This document shows positions 8,689 to 17,138 of a stretch of 35,780 bases of DNA, one piece after another. The notes under the pieces are model-generated. The model was not told where the DNA came from. It made no database searches and saw nothing but the letters and a program-made list of their open reading frames with translations. Position numbers and translations under genes: made by a program. Position 1 is the stretch's first letter. The number at the start of each line of letters is the position of its first letter. This DNA is from Candidatus Multivorans thiocomprendens (GTDB lineage Bacteria > Acidobacteriota > Thermoanaerobaculia > Multivoradales > Multivoraceae), in NCBI GenBank assembly GCA_027493375.1, contig JAPVWO010000113.1, forward strand, positions 1 to 35,780. The letters are read 5' to 3'.

Positions 8689-8866
8689 GTCGACCGTCCG
8701 CGTCGATGACGACGCCCTCGATGGATCCTGTTGTCTGGGCCGCTGCCGCAGCGGCGGCCGACAGCAGCAGGGCGGCGAGGGCCAGACGTCGTGGTCTGCG
8801 ATGTGGGGCATACAACGGAACAACACCTCCCAAGCGAGTGGATCGTGTCTCGGTTTGACGCAGCAC
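8689..8866 (-). pseudogene. N-terminal fragment of an outer-membrane receptor with regulatory-like domain
   Basis: On the minus strand a short frame gives a signal peptide (LALAALLLSAAAAAAAQ) followed by TTGSIEGVVIDADGRP, the opening strand of a carboxypeptidase-regulatory-like domain. That domain normally begins large TonB-dependent receptors. The match ends abruptly near 8690, where it meets the opposing receptor remnant tail to tail; beyond that point the frame has no recognisable sequence. The start codon is uncertain because several GTG/TTG codons precede the signal peptide. It lies just after the prmC stop at 8867. Confidence 0.6.
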
Positions 8867-9730
8867 TCAGCTACCGGTCAAACCCAGGACCCGCGGAATC
8901 CCGGCCAGGTCGGCGACCACCCACTCCTCCTCGAAGCCGCCCTGTTCGGCCAGTTCCCGGGCCGCGTCGAGCTGCCCCTTGCCGATCTCGACCAGCAGCC
9001 GCTGGCCGGCGTGGAGGAAGCTGCCGGCGGCGAACAGACGGCGGTAGAAGGCCAGGCCGTCGCCGGCGAACAGGGCCTCGGGCGGTTCGTGGTCGCGGAT
9101 CTCGGGCATCAGGGACGGCCACTCGCCGACATCGACGTAGGGTGGGTTGGAGACGACGACGTCGAAGACCCCCGGGCGAAGCGCGGCCAGGAGGTCGGCG
9201 CGAACCAGGCGCACCCGGTCGCCGACGCCGTGTTCGCGGCAGTTCGCGGCCGCCACGGCCAGAGCGCCGGGGGAGAGATCAGTCGCCACGATTCGGCTGT
9301 CGGGCCGCTCCAGCGCGAGGGTGACCGCGATGCAGCCGGATCCGGTGCCCACGTCGAGCACCCACGCGCCGTCGCCGATGCAGTTCAGTGCCGATTCCAC
9401 CAGGTGCTCCGTCTCCGGCCGCGGGATCAGCACCCGCGGATCGACGGCGAAGGTCCGGCCGTAGAACTCGCGCCGACCCAGCAGGTAGGCCATCGGAACG
9501 CGGTCCGCCCGGCGCCGGACCAACTGGCCGTAGCTGACCGCCGCCTGTTCGGGCACGTCGTCGTCGGCGCGGGCGTAGAGTTGCGCCTCGGCGAGCCCCA
9601 GCACCTCACCCAGAAGCAGCGCCGCCTCCCTGCGCGGCTGCTCGACCGAGCCGGCGAGGTGCTCCTGCCCGGCGTCGAGAAGATCGACGATACGCGCCGC
9701 CCCCGGCGGAGGCTTCGGGCCGTCCGGCAT
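8867..9730 (-). CDS. prmC: Release factor glutamine methyltransferase PrmC (HemK)
   Basis: A 287-residue SAM-dependent methyltransferase that modifies the Gln of the GGQ motif in release factors 1 and 2, speeding peptide release. The N-terminal helical domain ends near residue 85. It is followed by the linker motif PRPETE (103-108), the SAM-binding VLDVGTGSGCIA (124-135), the acidic TDLSPGALAVA, and the catalytic NPPYV (195-199) typical of N5-glutamine methylation. It sits 31 bp downstream of prfA, the gene for its substrate, in the classical order. Length and motifs are normal. Confidence 0.96.
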   Translation of the reverse strand: MPDGPKPPPGAARIVDLLDAGQEHLAGSVEQPRREAALLLGEVLGLAEAQLYARADDDVPEQAAVSYGQLVRRRADRVPMAYLLGRREFYGRTFAVDPRVLIPRPETEHLVESALNCIGDGAWVLDVGTGSGCIAVTLALERPDSRIVATDLSPGALAVAAANCREHGVGDRVRLVRADLLAALRPGVFDVVVSNPPYVDVGEWPSLMPEIRDHEPPEALFAGDGLAFYRRLFAAGSFLHAGQRLLVEIGKGQLDAARELAEQGGFEEEWVVADLAGIPRVLGLTGS

Positions 9731-9761
9731 CGTGGCGCTATGGACTGAGCCGAAGCGGCAC

Positions 9762-10847
9762 TCAGACCGGGTCGGCTTCGCCCGTCTGCCGCAGCCGCTC
9801 CGCCTCGAAGTGCTGCCGCAGCGGCACGATCAACGGTTCGAGGTCACCCTCGAGAACCTGTGGCAGCTTGTGCACGGACAACCCGACCCGGTGGTCCGTG
9901 ACCCGGTTCTGCGGGAAGTTGTAGGTGCGGATCTTCTCCGAGCGGTCGCCGCTGCCGACCATCCGCCGGCGCTCCTCGCCCATCTCGGCGTTCGCCTTCG
10001 CCTCCTCGATCTCGAGCAGGCGGCTCTTGAGCACCCGCATCGCCTTCGCCTTGTTCTTGATCTGGCTGCGCTCGTCCTGGCAGGTGACGACCAGGCCGGT
10101 CGGCTGGTGGGTCAACCGGACCGCCGAGTACGTCGTGTTGACGCCCTGGCCGCCCGGGCCGGACGCGCAGTACGTGTCCACGCGCAGGTCGGAGGGCTCG
10201 ATCTCGATCTCGATGTCTTCGGCCTCGGGCAGCACCGCGACCGTCACCGCCGAGGTGTGGATGCGGCCGGACGCCTCCGTCTCGGGCACCCGCTGCACGC
10301 GGTGCACGCCGGCCTCGTAGCGCAGCGTGGCGAAGGCCCCGCGGCCCTCGACGATCGCCGACACCTCCTTGACGCCCCGGATGCCGGACTCGGACATGTC
10401 GAGGATCTCGACCTTCCAGCCGTGGTCGTCGGCGTAGCGGCCGTACATCCGGAACAGCTCGGCCGCGAACAGGGTCGCCTCGTCGCCGCCGGTGCCGGCG
10501 CGGATCTCGAGCACCGCGTTGCGTTTCTCGTTCGGATCCTTCGGCGCCAGTTCCTCCTTCATCGTCGCTTCGATGGACGCGAGAGTCTCTTCCAGCAGGC
10601 CCTTCTCCTCGGCCGCCATCTCGTACATGTCGTCCTCGCGCTCGAGTTCGCCCAGCAGCTCCGCCGTCTGGTCGAGTTCGTCCCTCGTCTTCTTGTACCG
10701 CTGGTAGAGCTCGACGACCGGGTTCAGCTCCGCCAGCGCCCGGCTCGTGTCGCGAAAGAGACCGGGGTTGGCGAGCACGTCCGGATCGGCGAGTCTGGCC
10801 GCCAGCTCGTCGTACGTCTGCTCAATCTGTTCGAGTTTTTCGAGCAT
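9762..10847 (-). CDS. prfA: Peptide chain release factor 1
   Basis: A 361-residue class I release factor recognising UAA and UAG. The GGQ motif (232-234, in [15 protein letters not shown]) enters the peptidyl transferase centre. The codon-reading loop is [14 protein letters not shown]; the tripeptide at 188-190 is PET where Escherichia coli has PAT. The GTGGDEA motif (118-124) and the C-terminal [15 protein letters not shown] are typical of RF1 rather than RF2. It is followed by prmC. An intact RF1 implies ordinary use of UAG as a stop, in line with TAG stops seen in the window. Confidence 0.97.
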   Translation of the reverse strand: MLEKLEQIEQTYDELAARLADPDVLANPGLFRDTSRALAELNPVVELYQRYKKTRDELDQTAELLGELEREDDMYEMAAEEKGLLEETLASIEATMKEELAPKDPNEKRNAVLEIRAGTGGDEATLFAAELFRMYGRYADDHGWKVEILDMSESGIRGVKEVSAIVEGRGAFATLRYEAGVHRVQRVPETEASGRIHTSAVTVAVLPEAEDIEIEIEPSDLRVDTYCASGPGGQGVNTTYSAVRLTHQPTGLVVTCQDERSQIKNKAKAMRVLKSRLLEIEEAKANAEMGEERRRMVGSGDRSEKIRTYNFPQNRVTDHRVGLSVHKLPQVLEGDLEPLIVPLRQHFEAERLRQTGEADPV

Positions 10848-10928
10848 GGCCCGAGATCCTCCAAGCCGTATCCTGCCACGGACCCGCCGGCGGAATGCCG
10901 GATTCCGCCTGCCGGGTTATCGTTTCGT

Positions 10929-13190
10929 ATGGCCGCGTCAATCGTGACCGCCTGGACGCTGCCGCTCCTGGCCCTGGCCGTCGCCCAGGATCCGCGCATC
11001 CAGCTCGTCGAACTCCAGGCCGCGGGTCAGGCCGAAGCCGCGCTCGAGGAGACGAAACGGCTTCGAGCCGAAGAACCGGACCTCGCGGCAAGCCACGGCC
11101 TCTGCTACCTGGAGGGACACCTGCTGGAAGAGCTCGAGCAGGTCGAGACGGCGTCGGAGGCCTTCGCCACCTGCCTGACCGAAACGCCCGCGCTGGAACC
11201 CTGGGCGCGCTACCGGCTAGCCGCGGGCCAGACGCGGCTCGGCTACCCGGAGATCGCCGCCGGCGTCGCCGCCACCCTGCTCGGCGACCAGCCGCCACGC
11301 GTACTGGTGCAGCCGGCCGCCGAGCTGCTCGCCACCAGCCTCGACCGCGGCGGCGACTGCCGGCTCCTGCGGGGCATCGCGATGTCGCGCCTGCCGGCGC
11401 CGGAACGCCGCCTCCTGACCCTCAGCCAGGCAAAGTGCCGTCTCGCGGCCGGTGAACCGGAGGAAGCAGCCGGCGTCCTGACCGGCCTGATCCGGGAACG
11501 GGCCAACGACCTGGTCGCGTTCGAGGCCGCCGACCGCCTGCACCGGCTGCGCCCCGCCCTGGACAACCGCCAGGAAGTGCTGCTGCTCGGCAACACCTTC
11601 CACGAACACGGCGTCTTCAACCGCTCGAACGAGCTCCTCGGCCAGATCGTGGTCGACCTGGAGGTGCAGTCGACCTCCGACTTCGAGATCCACTACCGGT
11701 GGGCGCGCAGCCACTTCCGGCAGGGTCGCCTGGAGGACGCCGCACGACACTACGAGCTGCTGGCGACCAACGTGTCCTCGCCCCGTCAGACCGGGCAGGC
11801 GCTCTACCAGAAGGCGCGGTCGGAGGAGCTCTCCGGCGACTGGATCGCCGCGGCCGCCGACTACCGCCGCGCCTACGTGGCCGACCCCCAGGGCAACTTC
11901 TCGGTTGCCGCGTTGCTCGGCGCGATGCGCCTGGAGTGGCGGCGCGGCCTCGAGGCCGAAGCGCTCGATCTCTACTCGGTGCTGCTTCAGCTCCGGCACG
12001 ATCGCGCGGTGTCGGCGCGCGCCAGCCTCTTCCTCGCCGCTTCCGACATCGTCCAGGGCCGCACGGACCGCGCCGGCGACTGGCTCGCCGACGCCAGCCG
12101 CGCCAGCCGCAGCGTCGACTTCGAGGTCCGCTACTGGCGGGCCCGGCTCGACGAGGCCCGCGGGGCGCTCGACCGCGCCATCACGGGCTACGCCGACCTG
12201 TTGGCCGCCAATCTCTTCCACCCGCTGGCCCGCGAGGCCGAGATGCGCCTCGCGGGCGAGCCCCTGCAGGGCTATGTCCGCTCCATCGCCCGCGAGTTCG
12301 CCCGGTCGGAGGACCCGGCACGGCTCTATCGGGCCTGGCTGCTCTACGGCCGCCAGGGCGACGAGGCCGAGGCCGCGCGTCAGATCCTCCAGGGCCGGCT
12401 GGTTGCCGATCCGGCGGTGCGTTCCTTCTTCGGTCTCCGGGGCGTGCCGCCCGGCGAGTGGCCGCTGTGGGACCGGTCCGTTTCGAGCCCGCAGGAACTG
12501 CTGCTCGCTCTCGGCCTGTGGGGCGACGCGGCCGAGGTCGTGGACCGGCACTTCCCGGTGGCGAACCCGCGCCTCGCCCTGACCGCGGCGGAGGGGCTGG
12601 CGGCGACCCGGCCCCGGCGCGCCCTCCTGATCGCCGAGATCCTGGCTCAGAGGGCGCCGCGCCGCGTGCCGGAGCCCCTCTACCCGCTGACCATGCGTCG
12701 GGCGCTCTACCCCGGCGCGTACGGCGACCTGATCGCGGCCGCCGCCGCCCGCCGCGGCCTCGACCCCTTCCTCATCGCCGGGATCATGCGCCAGGAGAGC
12801 CGCTTCGACCACCAGGCGGTGTCGGCGGCCTCGGCGCGGGGCCTGATGCAGTTCGTCTACCCCACCGCCGCGCGGCTCGCGGCGAACGCCGGACGGTCGC
12901 TCTCGACGCCGCGCGAACTGGAGAACCCGGCGCTGGCGGTCGAGCTGGGCGCCTCCTACCTGGCCGAGCTCCGCGCGCTGTTCGGCGACGAGCAGCACGT
13001 CATCCTGGCCGCCTACAACGCCGGCGAAGCCCAGGCCGCGCTCTGGCAGCGCCACTGCTACACCACGGGCGCCGACGAGTACTTCACCAAGGTCGGTTTC
13101 CGCGAGACCCGGAACTACATCGCGCGCGTCCTGTACAACGTCGCGCAGTACCACGACCTCTACGGCCGGGGTCCGGACGGCGGCCCGTGA
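10929..13190 (+). CDS. Soluble lytic murein transglycosylase (Slt70-like)
   Basis: A 753-residue exported enzyme. A signal sequence (MAASIVTAWTLPLLALAVAQ) is followed by a long alpha-helical superhelix with TPR-like repeats (about 25-590) and a C-terminal SLT domain. The catalytic Glu is E623 in IMRQESRFD, followed by ARGLMQF, AYNAGE and the terminal NYIARVLYNV that are characteristic of family 1 lytic transglycosylases. It should cleave the MurNAc-GlcNAc bond of peptidoglycan in the periplasm with formation of anhydro-MurNAc. I chose the ATG at 10929, divergent from prfA, because the signal peptide begins there; the open frame further upstream is antisense to prfA. Its TGA overlaps the GTG of rsmI (GTGA). 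Confidence 0.92.
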   Translation: MAASIVTAWTLPLLALAVAQDPRIQLVELQAAGQAEAALEETKRLRAEEPDLAASHGLCYLEGHLLEELEQVETASEAFATCLTETPALEPWARYRLAAGQTRLGYPEIAAGVAATLLGDQPPRVLVQPAAELLATSLDRGGDCRLLRGIAMSRLPAPERRLLTLSQAKCRLAAGEPEEAAGVLTGLIRERANDLVAFEAADRLHRLRPALDNRQEVLLLGNTFHEHGVFNRSNELLGQIVVDLEVQSTSDFEIHYRWARSHFRQGRLEDAARHYELLATNVSSPRQTGQALYQKARSEELSGDWIAAAADYRRAYVADPQGNFSVAALLGAMRLEWRRGLEAEALDLYSVLLQLRHDRAVSARASLFLAASDIVQGRTDRAGDWLADASRASRSVDFEVRYWRARLDEARGALDRAITGYADLLAANLFHPLAREAEMRLAGEPLQGYVRSIAREFARSEDPARLYRAWLLYGRQGDEAEAARQILQGRLVADPAVRSFFGLRGVPPGEWPLWDRSVSSPQELLLALGLWGDAAEVVDRHFPVANPRLALTAAEGLAATRPRRALLIAEILAQRAPRRVPEPLYPLTMRRALYPGAYGDLIAAAAARRGLDPFLIAGIMRQESRFDHQAVSAASARGLMQFVYPTAARLAANAGRSLSTPRELENPALAVELGASYLAELRALFGDEQHVILAAYNAGEAQAALWQRHCYTTGADEYFTKVGFRETRNYIARVLYNVAQYHDLYGRGPDGGP

Positions 13191-13921
13191 GCGGGGACGA
13201 GCCGGCGACGGCCGCCGGCCGGCTACGCATCGTCGCCACGCCGATCGGCAACCTCGCGGATCTTTCACCGCGCGCCAGCGAAGCGCTGCTCTCCGCCGAC
13301 CTGATCGCCTGCGAGGACACCCGCCGGACCGGCCGGCTGTTCCAGAGCGTCGGCGCCGGCCGCGGCGGTTCGGCGAAGCGTCCGCCCCTGCTGCCGCTCC
13401 ACGACCACAACGAAGACCGGCAGATCGGCCGCGTGCTCGAGCGGCTCGAGCAGGGCTGTGCCGTGGCCCTGGTCTCGGATGCCGGCACCCCGCTGGTCTC
13501 CGACCCGGGCTACCGGCTGGTGCGGGCCGCCGTGGCGAAGAACATTCCCGTGGAGGCGCTGCCCGGACCGTCGGCGATCCTGGCAGCCCTCGTCGTCTCC
13601 GGCCTGCCGCCCTATCCGTTCACCTTCCTCGGGTTTCCGCCGCCGAAGCAGGGAAAGCGCCGGCGCTTCTTCGAGACGCACGCCGGGTACGGCCACACCG
13701 TGGTGTTCTTCGAGTCGCCCCAGCGCGCCGCCGCCTCGCTGGCCGACGCGGCAGCCGTCTTCGGCCCGGACCGCGACGCCGCCCTGGCCCGAGAACTGAC
13801 GAAGCTGCACGAGGAAGTCCTGCGCGGCCCGCTCGGGAAACTCGCCAGAGGGATCGAAGAGCGCCCGACCTTGCGCGGCGAAGTGACGATCGTGGTCGGC
13901 CGGAGCGGCCGACGCTCCTGA
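13187..13921 (+). CDS. rsmI: 16S rRNA (cytidine-1402-2'-O)-methyltransferase RsmI
   Basis: A 244-residue tetrapyrrole-methylase-fold enzyme that 2'-O-methylates C1402 of 16S rRNA in the decoding centre. Diagnostic segments are IVATPIGNLADLSPRA, CEDTRRTGRL, LVSDAGTPLVSDPGYRLV, ALPGPSAILAALVVSGL and FESPQR. It starts with GTG at 13187, overlapping the transglycosylase stop by GTGA, so it is probably translationally coupled; in many bacteria rsmI likewise neighbours cell-envelope genes. It is slightly shorter than the E. coli enzyme because the C-terminal extension is missing. The gene converges with the minus-strand gene ending at 13934. Confidence 0.95.
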   Translation: MSGDEPATAAGRLRIVATPIGNLADLSPRASEALLSADLIACEDTRRTGRLFQSVGAGRGGSAKRPPLLPLHDHNEDRQIGRVLERLEQGCAVALVSDAGTPLVSDPGYRLVRAAVAKNIPVEALPGPSAILAALVVSGLPPYPFTFLGFPPPKQGKRRRFFETHAGYGHTVVFFESPQRAAASLADAAAVFGPDRDAALARELTKLHEEVLRGPLGKLARGIEERPTLRGEVTIVVGRSGRRS

Positions 13922-13933
13922 AGGCGAGCCGCT

Positions 13934-14584
13934 CTAGGGCTCCAGAGGCCCGACCCAGGGGGCCGCGGGAGCCTGACTGGCGCCGTCGGACGGACACTGG
14001 GAGGCGGGCCGCCCTCCAGTAGTCGAGACGGTTGGTTCCCCCAGTACGACCACGCTCTCGAACGTCCCCTGGCAGCGCGGCCAGGGCTCGAAGTACGTGG
14101 CCGGAATGTTCCCTTCCAGGTCCCATGCGTCGTTGAGCATCAGCGTCGTTCCCCAATAGCAGCGCCAGGCGTCCCGAGGCGCCCCGCGCGGGATCATGCA
14201 GGTCACCGCGTGGTCGGGGTAGTCCCCGTCGTAGCGGGGAACGACATCTTCGGCTCGACCGGTTCGGACGGCCCACAGCGCCTCCGTCTCGGTGTGCACG
14301 ATGTAAAGGATCCCCTGGCGATCCGTCGTCACCGCCAGCTCGAGCCTCCAGAAGCCGTCCCGCTCGCGGACCTTGACCAGGGCCTCGGGCTCTTCCTGGT
14401 CTTCGACCCAGTACAGGACTCCCTTGTCCGACGACCAGGCGGCCGGCTTCGCGAACTGCCCCAGCGACTCGTCCTTCCACACGAGCCGGAACTGCGCGTT
14501 CTGCAAGTACTCGAGAGCGCCGAGCGAGGGGCAGACGAACGCCAGTGCCAGCGCGAACGGAGCAAACAGGGGGAGTCGCTTCAT
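13934..14584 (-). CDS. Secreted protein of unknown function
   Basis: A 216-residue protein with a clear signal peptide (MKRLPLFAPFALALAFVCPSLG). The ATG at 14584 is preceded by AAGGAAAG, which decides the start; an open extension upstream is unlikely. The mature part opens LEYLQNAQFRLVWKDESLG and contains LYWVEDQEEPEALVKV and FWRLELAVTTDRQGILYIVHTET. This pattern of aromatic beta-strands reminds me of small secreted beta-sandwich domains frequent in Acidobacteriota, but that is only a resemblance. Three cysteines lie in the second half (CMIP, CYWG, CQGT). The tail is rich in Pro, Ser and Gly. No enzyme motif is visible; it could be an extracellular or surface-binding protein. Confidence 0.65.
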   Translation of the reverse strand: MKRLPLFAPFALALAFVCPSLGALEYLQNAQFRLVWKDESLGQFAKPAAWSSDKGVLYWVEDQEEPEALVKVRERDGFWRLELAVTTDRQGILYIVHTETEALWAVRTGRAEDVVPRYDGDYPDHAVTCMIPRGAPRDAWRCYWGTTLMLNDAWDLEGNIPATYFEPWPRCQGTFESVVVLGEPTVSTTGGRPASQCPSDGASQAPAAPWVGPLEP

Positions 14585-14669
14585 GGGAACTTTCCTTATC
14601 CGGTCAAGAGGGTGCTGAACGCTTGGGGGCGCGAGTGTAGTGCAAGCCGCGGGCAGACGGGAAGTCGGG

Positions 14670-15761
14670 TCAGGCTGCGCCGAGCGCACCCTCGATCCAG
14701 CAGCCGCCGAGTACCTGCGTGCCGCGGTAGAAAACCGCCGCCTGGCCGGGGGCCACGCCGGGCTGGGGCTCGCTGAAGCGGACGCGGCAGGCGCCGGTGC
14801 CGCCGTTCGCGAGGCCGGTCTCTACCGTCGCGTCGACGCCGGGATGGCGCGAGCGAATGCGGACCTGGAGCTCGACGCCGTCGGCAGGTGGCTCGCCGGC
14901 GATCCAGTGCAGGCCGCGGCCGACCAGGCCCGGGACCAGCAGCTCGTCGCGACCGCCGACAACGACGCGGTTCGCCTCCGGCTGCACGTCGAGCACGTAG
15001 AGCCGGCGGCCGGCGGCGACGCCAAGGCCGCGACGCTGCCCGACGGTGTAGCGGTAGGTCGGCGCACCTTCGCCCAGCTCCTCGCCGGCGGTCGTCGTCA
15101 CCCGGGCGGGCACCCGCGGCAGCTCGGGGCGCTCGCTCTCGACGAACTCCCGCACGCCCCGGTCGACGAAACAGATCTCCATGCTCTCGCCCTTCTCGGC
15201 TACAGCCAGACCGGCCTCGCGGGCCAGCTCGCGCACCTCGACCTTCGTCAGCTCGCCGAGCGGGAAGACGGCCCGCGAAAGCTGTTCCTGGGTCAGCTCG
15301 AACAGGAAGTAGCTCTGATCCTTCGACTCGTCGACGGCCGTGTGGAGTTCGTACCGCCCGTCCTCGCCGCGGCGGATGCGAGCGTAGTGGCCGGTGGCGA
15401 TGCGCCCGGCGCCCAGCCGCCGCGCCCGCTCCCGGAAGGCCTCGAACTTGATCTCGGTGTTGCAGGAGATGCACGGGCTCGGGGTGCGTCCGCCGACGTA
15501 GCTGTCCACGAACGGGTCGACCACGTGCCGGCGGAATTCGCCGTCCATGCGAAGCGTGTAGTGCGGCAGGCCGATCTGCTCGGCGACCCGGCGGGCGTCG
15601 CCGAGGTCGAGCGAGCCGCAACAGCGGCCGTGGCGGACCTGCTGCGAGCGATCCCAGAGCAGCATGGACAGACCGACGACCGGCACGCCCTGCCGTTCAA
15701 GGAGGAGCGCCGCGACCGACGAGTCGAGGCCGCCGCTCATCGCGACCGCGGTGAGAGTCAT
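14670..15761 (-). CDS. mnmA: tRNA-specific 2-thiouridylase MnmA
   Basis: A 363-residue ATP-dependent enzyme that puts sulfur on C2 of the wobble uridine of tRNA-Glu, -Gln and -Lys. The PP-loop SGGLDSS (9-15) binds ATP. The catalytic cysteines are C97 in PSPCISCNTEIKF and C197 in MEICFVDRG. Also present are TGHYARI, KDQSYFLF and the C-terminal QRRGLGVA and YVLDVQPE strands. The ATG at 15761 overlaps the TGA of the upstream cysteine desulfurase (ATGA), which should supply the sulfur, directly or through a relay. Both are complete. The upstream in-frame extension is antisense-like coding within the desulfurase gene and was rejected. Confidence 0.96.
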   Translation of the reverse strand: MTLTAVAMSGGLDSSVAALLLERQGVPVVGLSMLLWDRSQQVRHGRCCGSLDLGDARRVAEQIGLPHYTLRMDGEFRRHVVDPFVDSYVGGRTPSPCISCNTEIKFEAFRERARRLGAGRIATGHYARIRRGEDGRYELHTAVDESKDQSYFLFELTQEQLSRAVFPLGELTKVEVRELAREAGLAVAEKGESMEICFVDRGVREFVESERPELPRVPARVTTTAGEELGEGAPTYRYTVGQRRGLGVAAGRRLYVLDVQPEANRVVVGGRDELLVPGLVGRGLHWIAGEPPADGVELQVRIRSRHPGVDATVETGLANGGTGACRVRFSEPQPGVAPGQAAVFYRGTQVLGGCWIEGALGAA

Positions 15762-16921
15762 CGTGCCGCCACCGGTTCGGCCGAGAGTGCCCGCAGCGCC
15801 TCGACCTCGCGCGCCAGGACCGGCAGAAAGCGGTCGATCTCGGCCTCGTCGCTCGACATGCCCAGGCTGATGCGGATGGATGCGATTGCCTCCTCGGGCG
15901 CCACTCCCATCGCCAGCAGGGTCCGGCTGGGCTCGACCACGCCCGAAGCGCACGCGGCCCCGGTCGACACCGCGAAGCCCGCCAGATCGAGGCGGACGAC
16001 GAGTTCCTCGCCGACCAGTCGCGGGAACGCGACGTGGGTCGTGTGCGGCAGCCGCGGCGACGAGGCGCAGTGGAGGCGGGCGTCGGGGATGCCGGCCAGG
16101 CCGGCCTCCAGGCCGTCACGCAGGCTGCCCAGACGCTCGATGCGATGGTCAAGCTCGCTTGACGCCACGGCGGCACACGCGCCGAAGCCGACCAGCGCCG
16201 CCACGTTCTCCGTGCCGGCGCGCCGCTGCCTCTCCTGGCCGCCGCCGAGGATCAGCGGCTCGAAGCCGGCGCCCTCGCGGACCCAGAGCGCAGCGGCCCC
16301 GACCGGGCCGTTGAACTTGTGCGCCGCCACCGTCAGGTAGTCGGCGCCGAGCGAGCCGACGTCGATCGGGTGCTTGCCCGCCGCCTGCACCGCGTCGCAG
16401 AGCAGCGGCACGCCCCGCTCCCGGCAGGCGGCTGCCGCGTCGGCGACCGGCTGCAGCGTGCCGAGCTCGTTGTTCGCCAGCATCAGGCACGCGAGCCGCG
16501 TGTCCGGGCGCAGGACCTCCGCCACGGAGGCGGCGCCGACGACGCCGTCCGCGGCCGGCCGGAGCCGGGTCACCTCGACGTTCGCGGTCTCGAGTCGATC
16601 CGCCGCGCGCTGGATCGAGGGATGCTCCAGTTCCGAGATGACCAGGTGCCCGCCGGCGCCGTCGGCGAAGACGGACATCAGCACCGCGTTGTTCGCCTCG
16701 GTGCCCGAGGCCATGAACGCGACCTCGGGCGGGCTGCCGCCGACCAGCTCGGCGACCTGTTGCCGCGCCTGCTCCACCGCCGCCCGCGCCGCCCGGCCGA
16801 AGGAATGGACCGAGGACGGGTTGCCGTGCAGACCGCCCAGCCAGGGCAGCATCGCCTCCGCGACCCGCGGATCGAGCGGGGTCGTCGCGTTGTGGTCGAG
16901 GTAGACGGGCGAACCGGGCAT
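15758..16921 (-). CDS. Cysteine desulfurase (IscS/NifS family)
   Basis: A 387-residue PLP enzyme that converts cysteine to alanine and leaves a persulfide on its own Cys. Visible features are YLDHNATTPLDPRV at the N-terminus, H100 stacking on PLP (ELEHPS), the PLP lysine K202 in AAHKFNGPVG, RAGTENV, and the active-site Cys C324 in STGAACASG. The loop is short, as in NifS/IscS group I enzymes. The overlap with mnmA suggests a dedicated sulfur donor for tRNA thiolation rather than the general iron-sulfur enzyme; no iscU or nifU is nearby. The start ATG is at 16921, 29 bp before a dispersed repeat element. Confidence 0.94.
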   Translation of the reverse strand: MPGSPVYLDHNATTPLDPRVAEAMLPWLGGLHGNPSSVHSFGRAARAAVEQARQQVAELVGGSPPEVAFMASGTEANNAVLMSVFADGAGGHLVISELEHPSIQRAADRLETANVEVTRLRPAADGVVGAASVAEVLRPDTRLACLMLANNELGTLQPVADAAAACRERGVPLLCDAVQAAGKHPIDVGSLGADYLTVAAHKFNGPVGAAALWVREGAGFEPLILGGGQERQRRAGTENVAALVGFGACAAVASSELDHRIERLGSLRDGLEAGLAGIPDARLHCASSPRLPHTTHVAFPRLVGEELVVRLDLAGFAVSTGAACASGVVEPSRTLLAMGVAPEEAIASIRISLGMSSDEAEIDRFLPVLAREVEALRALSAEPVAAR

Positions 16922-16949
16922 GGCGGCCCGATTCTACGTTCGCAATCCG

Positions 16950-17090
16950 CTGGGTGCGCGGGTCTTCTGACCCGCCCCCGGGCGGAGCCGCGGAGCGGCG
17001 GAGGCCGGAAAGAGCAGCCGCCAGCCGGAGGCCGGCGACGGTTTCTTCGCCGCCTGCGGCGGCAGCGGGTCAGAAGACCCGCGCACCCAG
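16950..17090. repeat. 141-bp dispersed repeat with perfect 26-bp inverted ends (copy A)
   Basis: The two ends, 16950-16975 and 17065-17090, are exact reverse complements over 26 bp, beginning CTGGGTGCGCGGGTC. Each end is itself a hairpin (GCGGGTC, loop TTCT, GACCCGC). The interior is GC-rich with further short palindromes such as GCCGCCTGCGGC. There is no coding capacity for a transposase and no clear target duplication. The left end plus about 28 interior bases recur at 22879-22933. It looks like a REP/BIME-like or MITE-like non-coding element between the desulfurase gene and the VWA operon. It could also serve as a transcript-end structure. Confidence 0.85.
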
Positions 17091-17138
17091 AGATAATCTT
17101 GAGGATCACGTTACGCCGTCCGCATTGAGGAACCGCCG

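Noticed and set aside
9732..10928. N-terminal extension of about 400 residues on the lytic transglycosylase
   Set aside because: It lies antisense to prfA, and a signal peptide begins at the ATG at 10929.
11217..13268. 683-codon minus-strand frame opposite the lytic transglycosylase
   Set aside because: Same antisense artefact; the plus strand carries the complete SLT domain.
13895..13913. GTCGGCC/GGCCGAC hairpin at the end of rsmI as terminator
   Set aside because: It lies inside the coding sequence and has no T-run after it; such palindromes are common at this GC content.
16950..17090. Insertion sequence
   Set aside because: Only 141 bp, no transposase frame and no clear target duplication; kept as a non-coding repeat.
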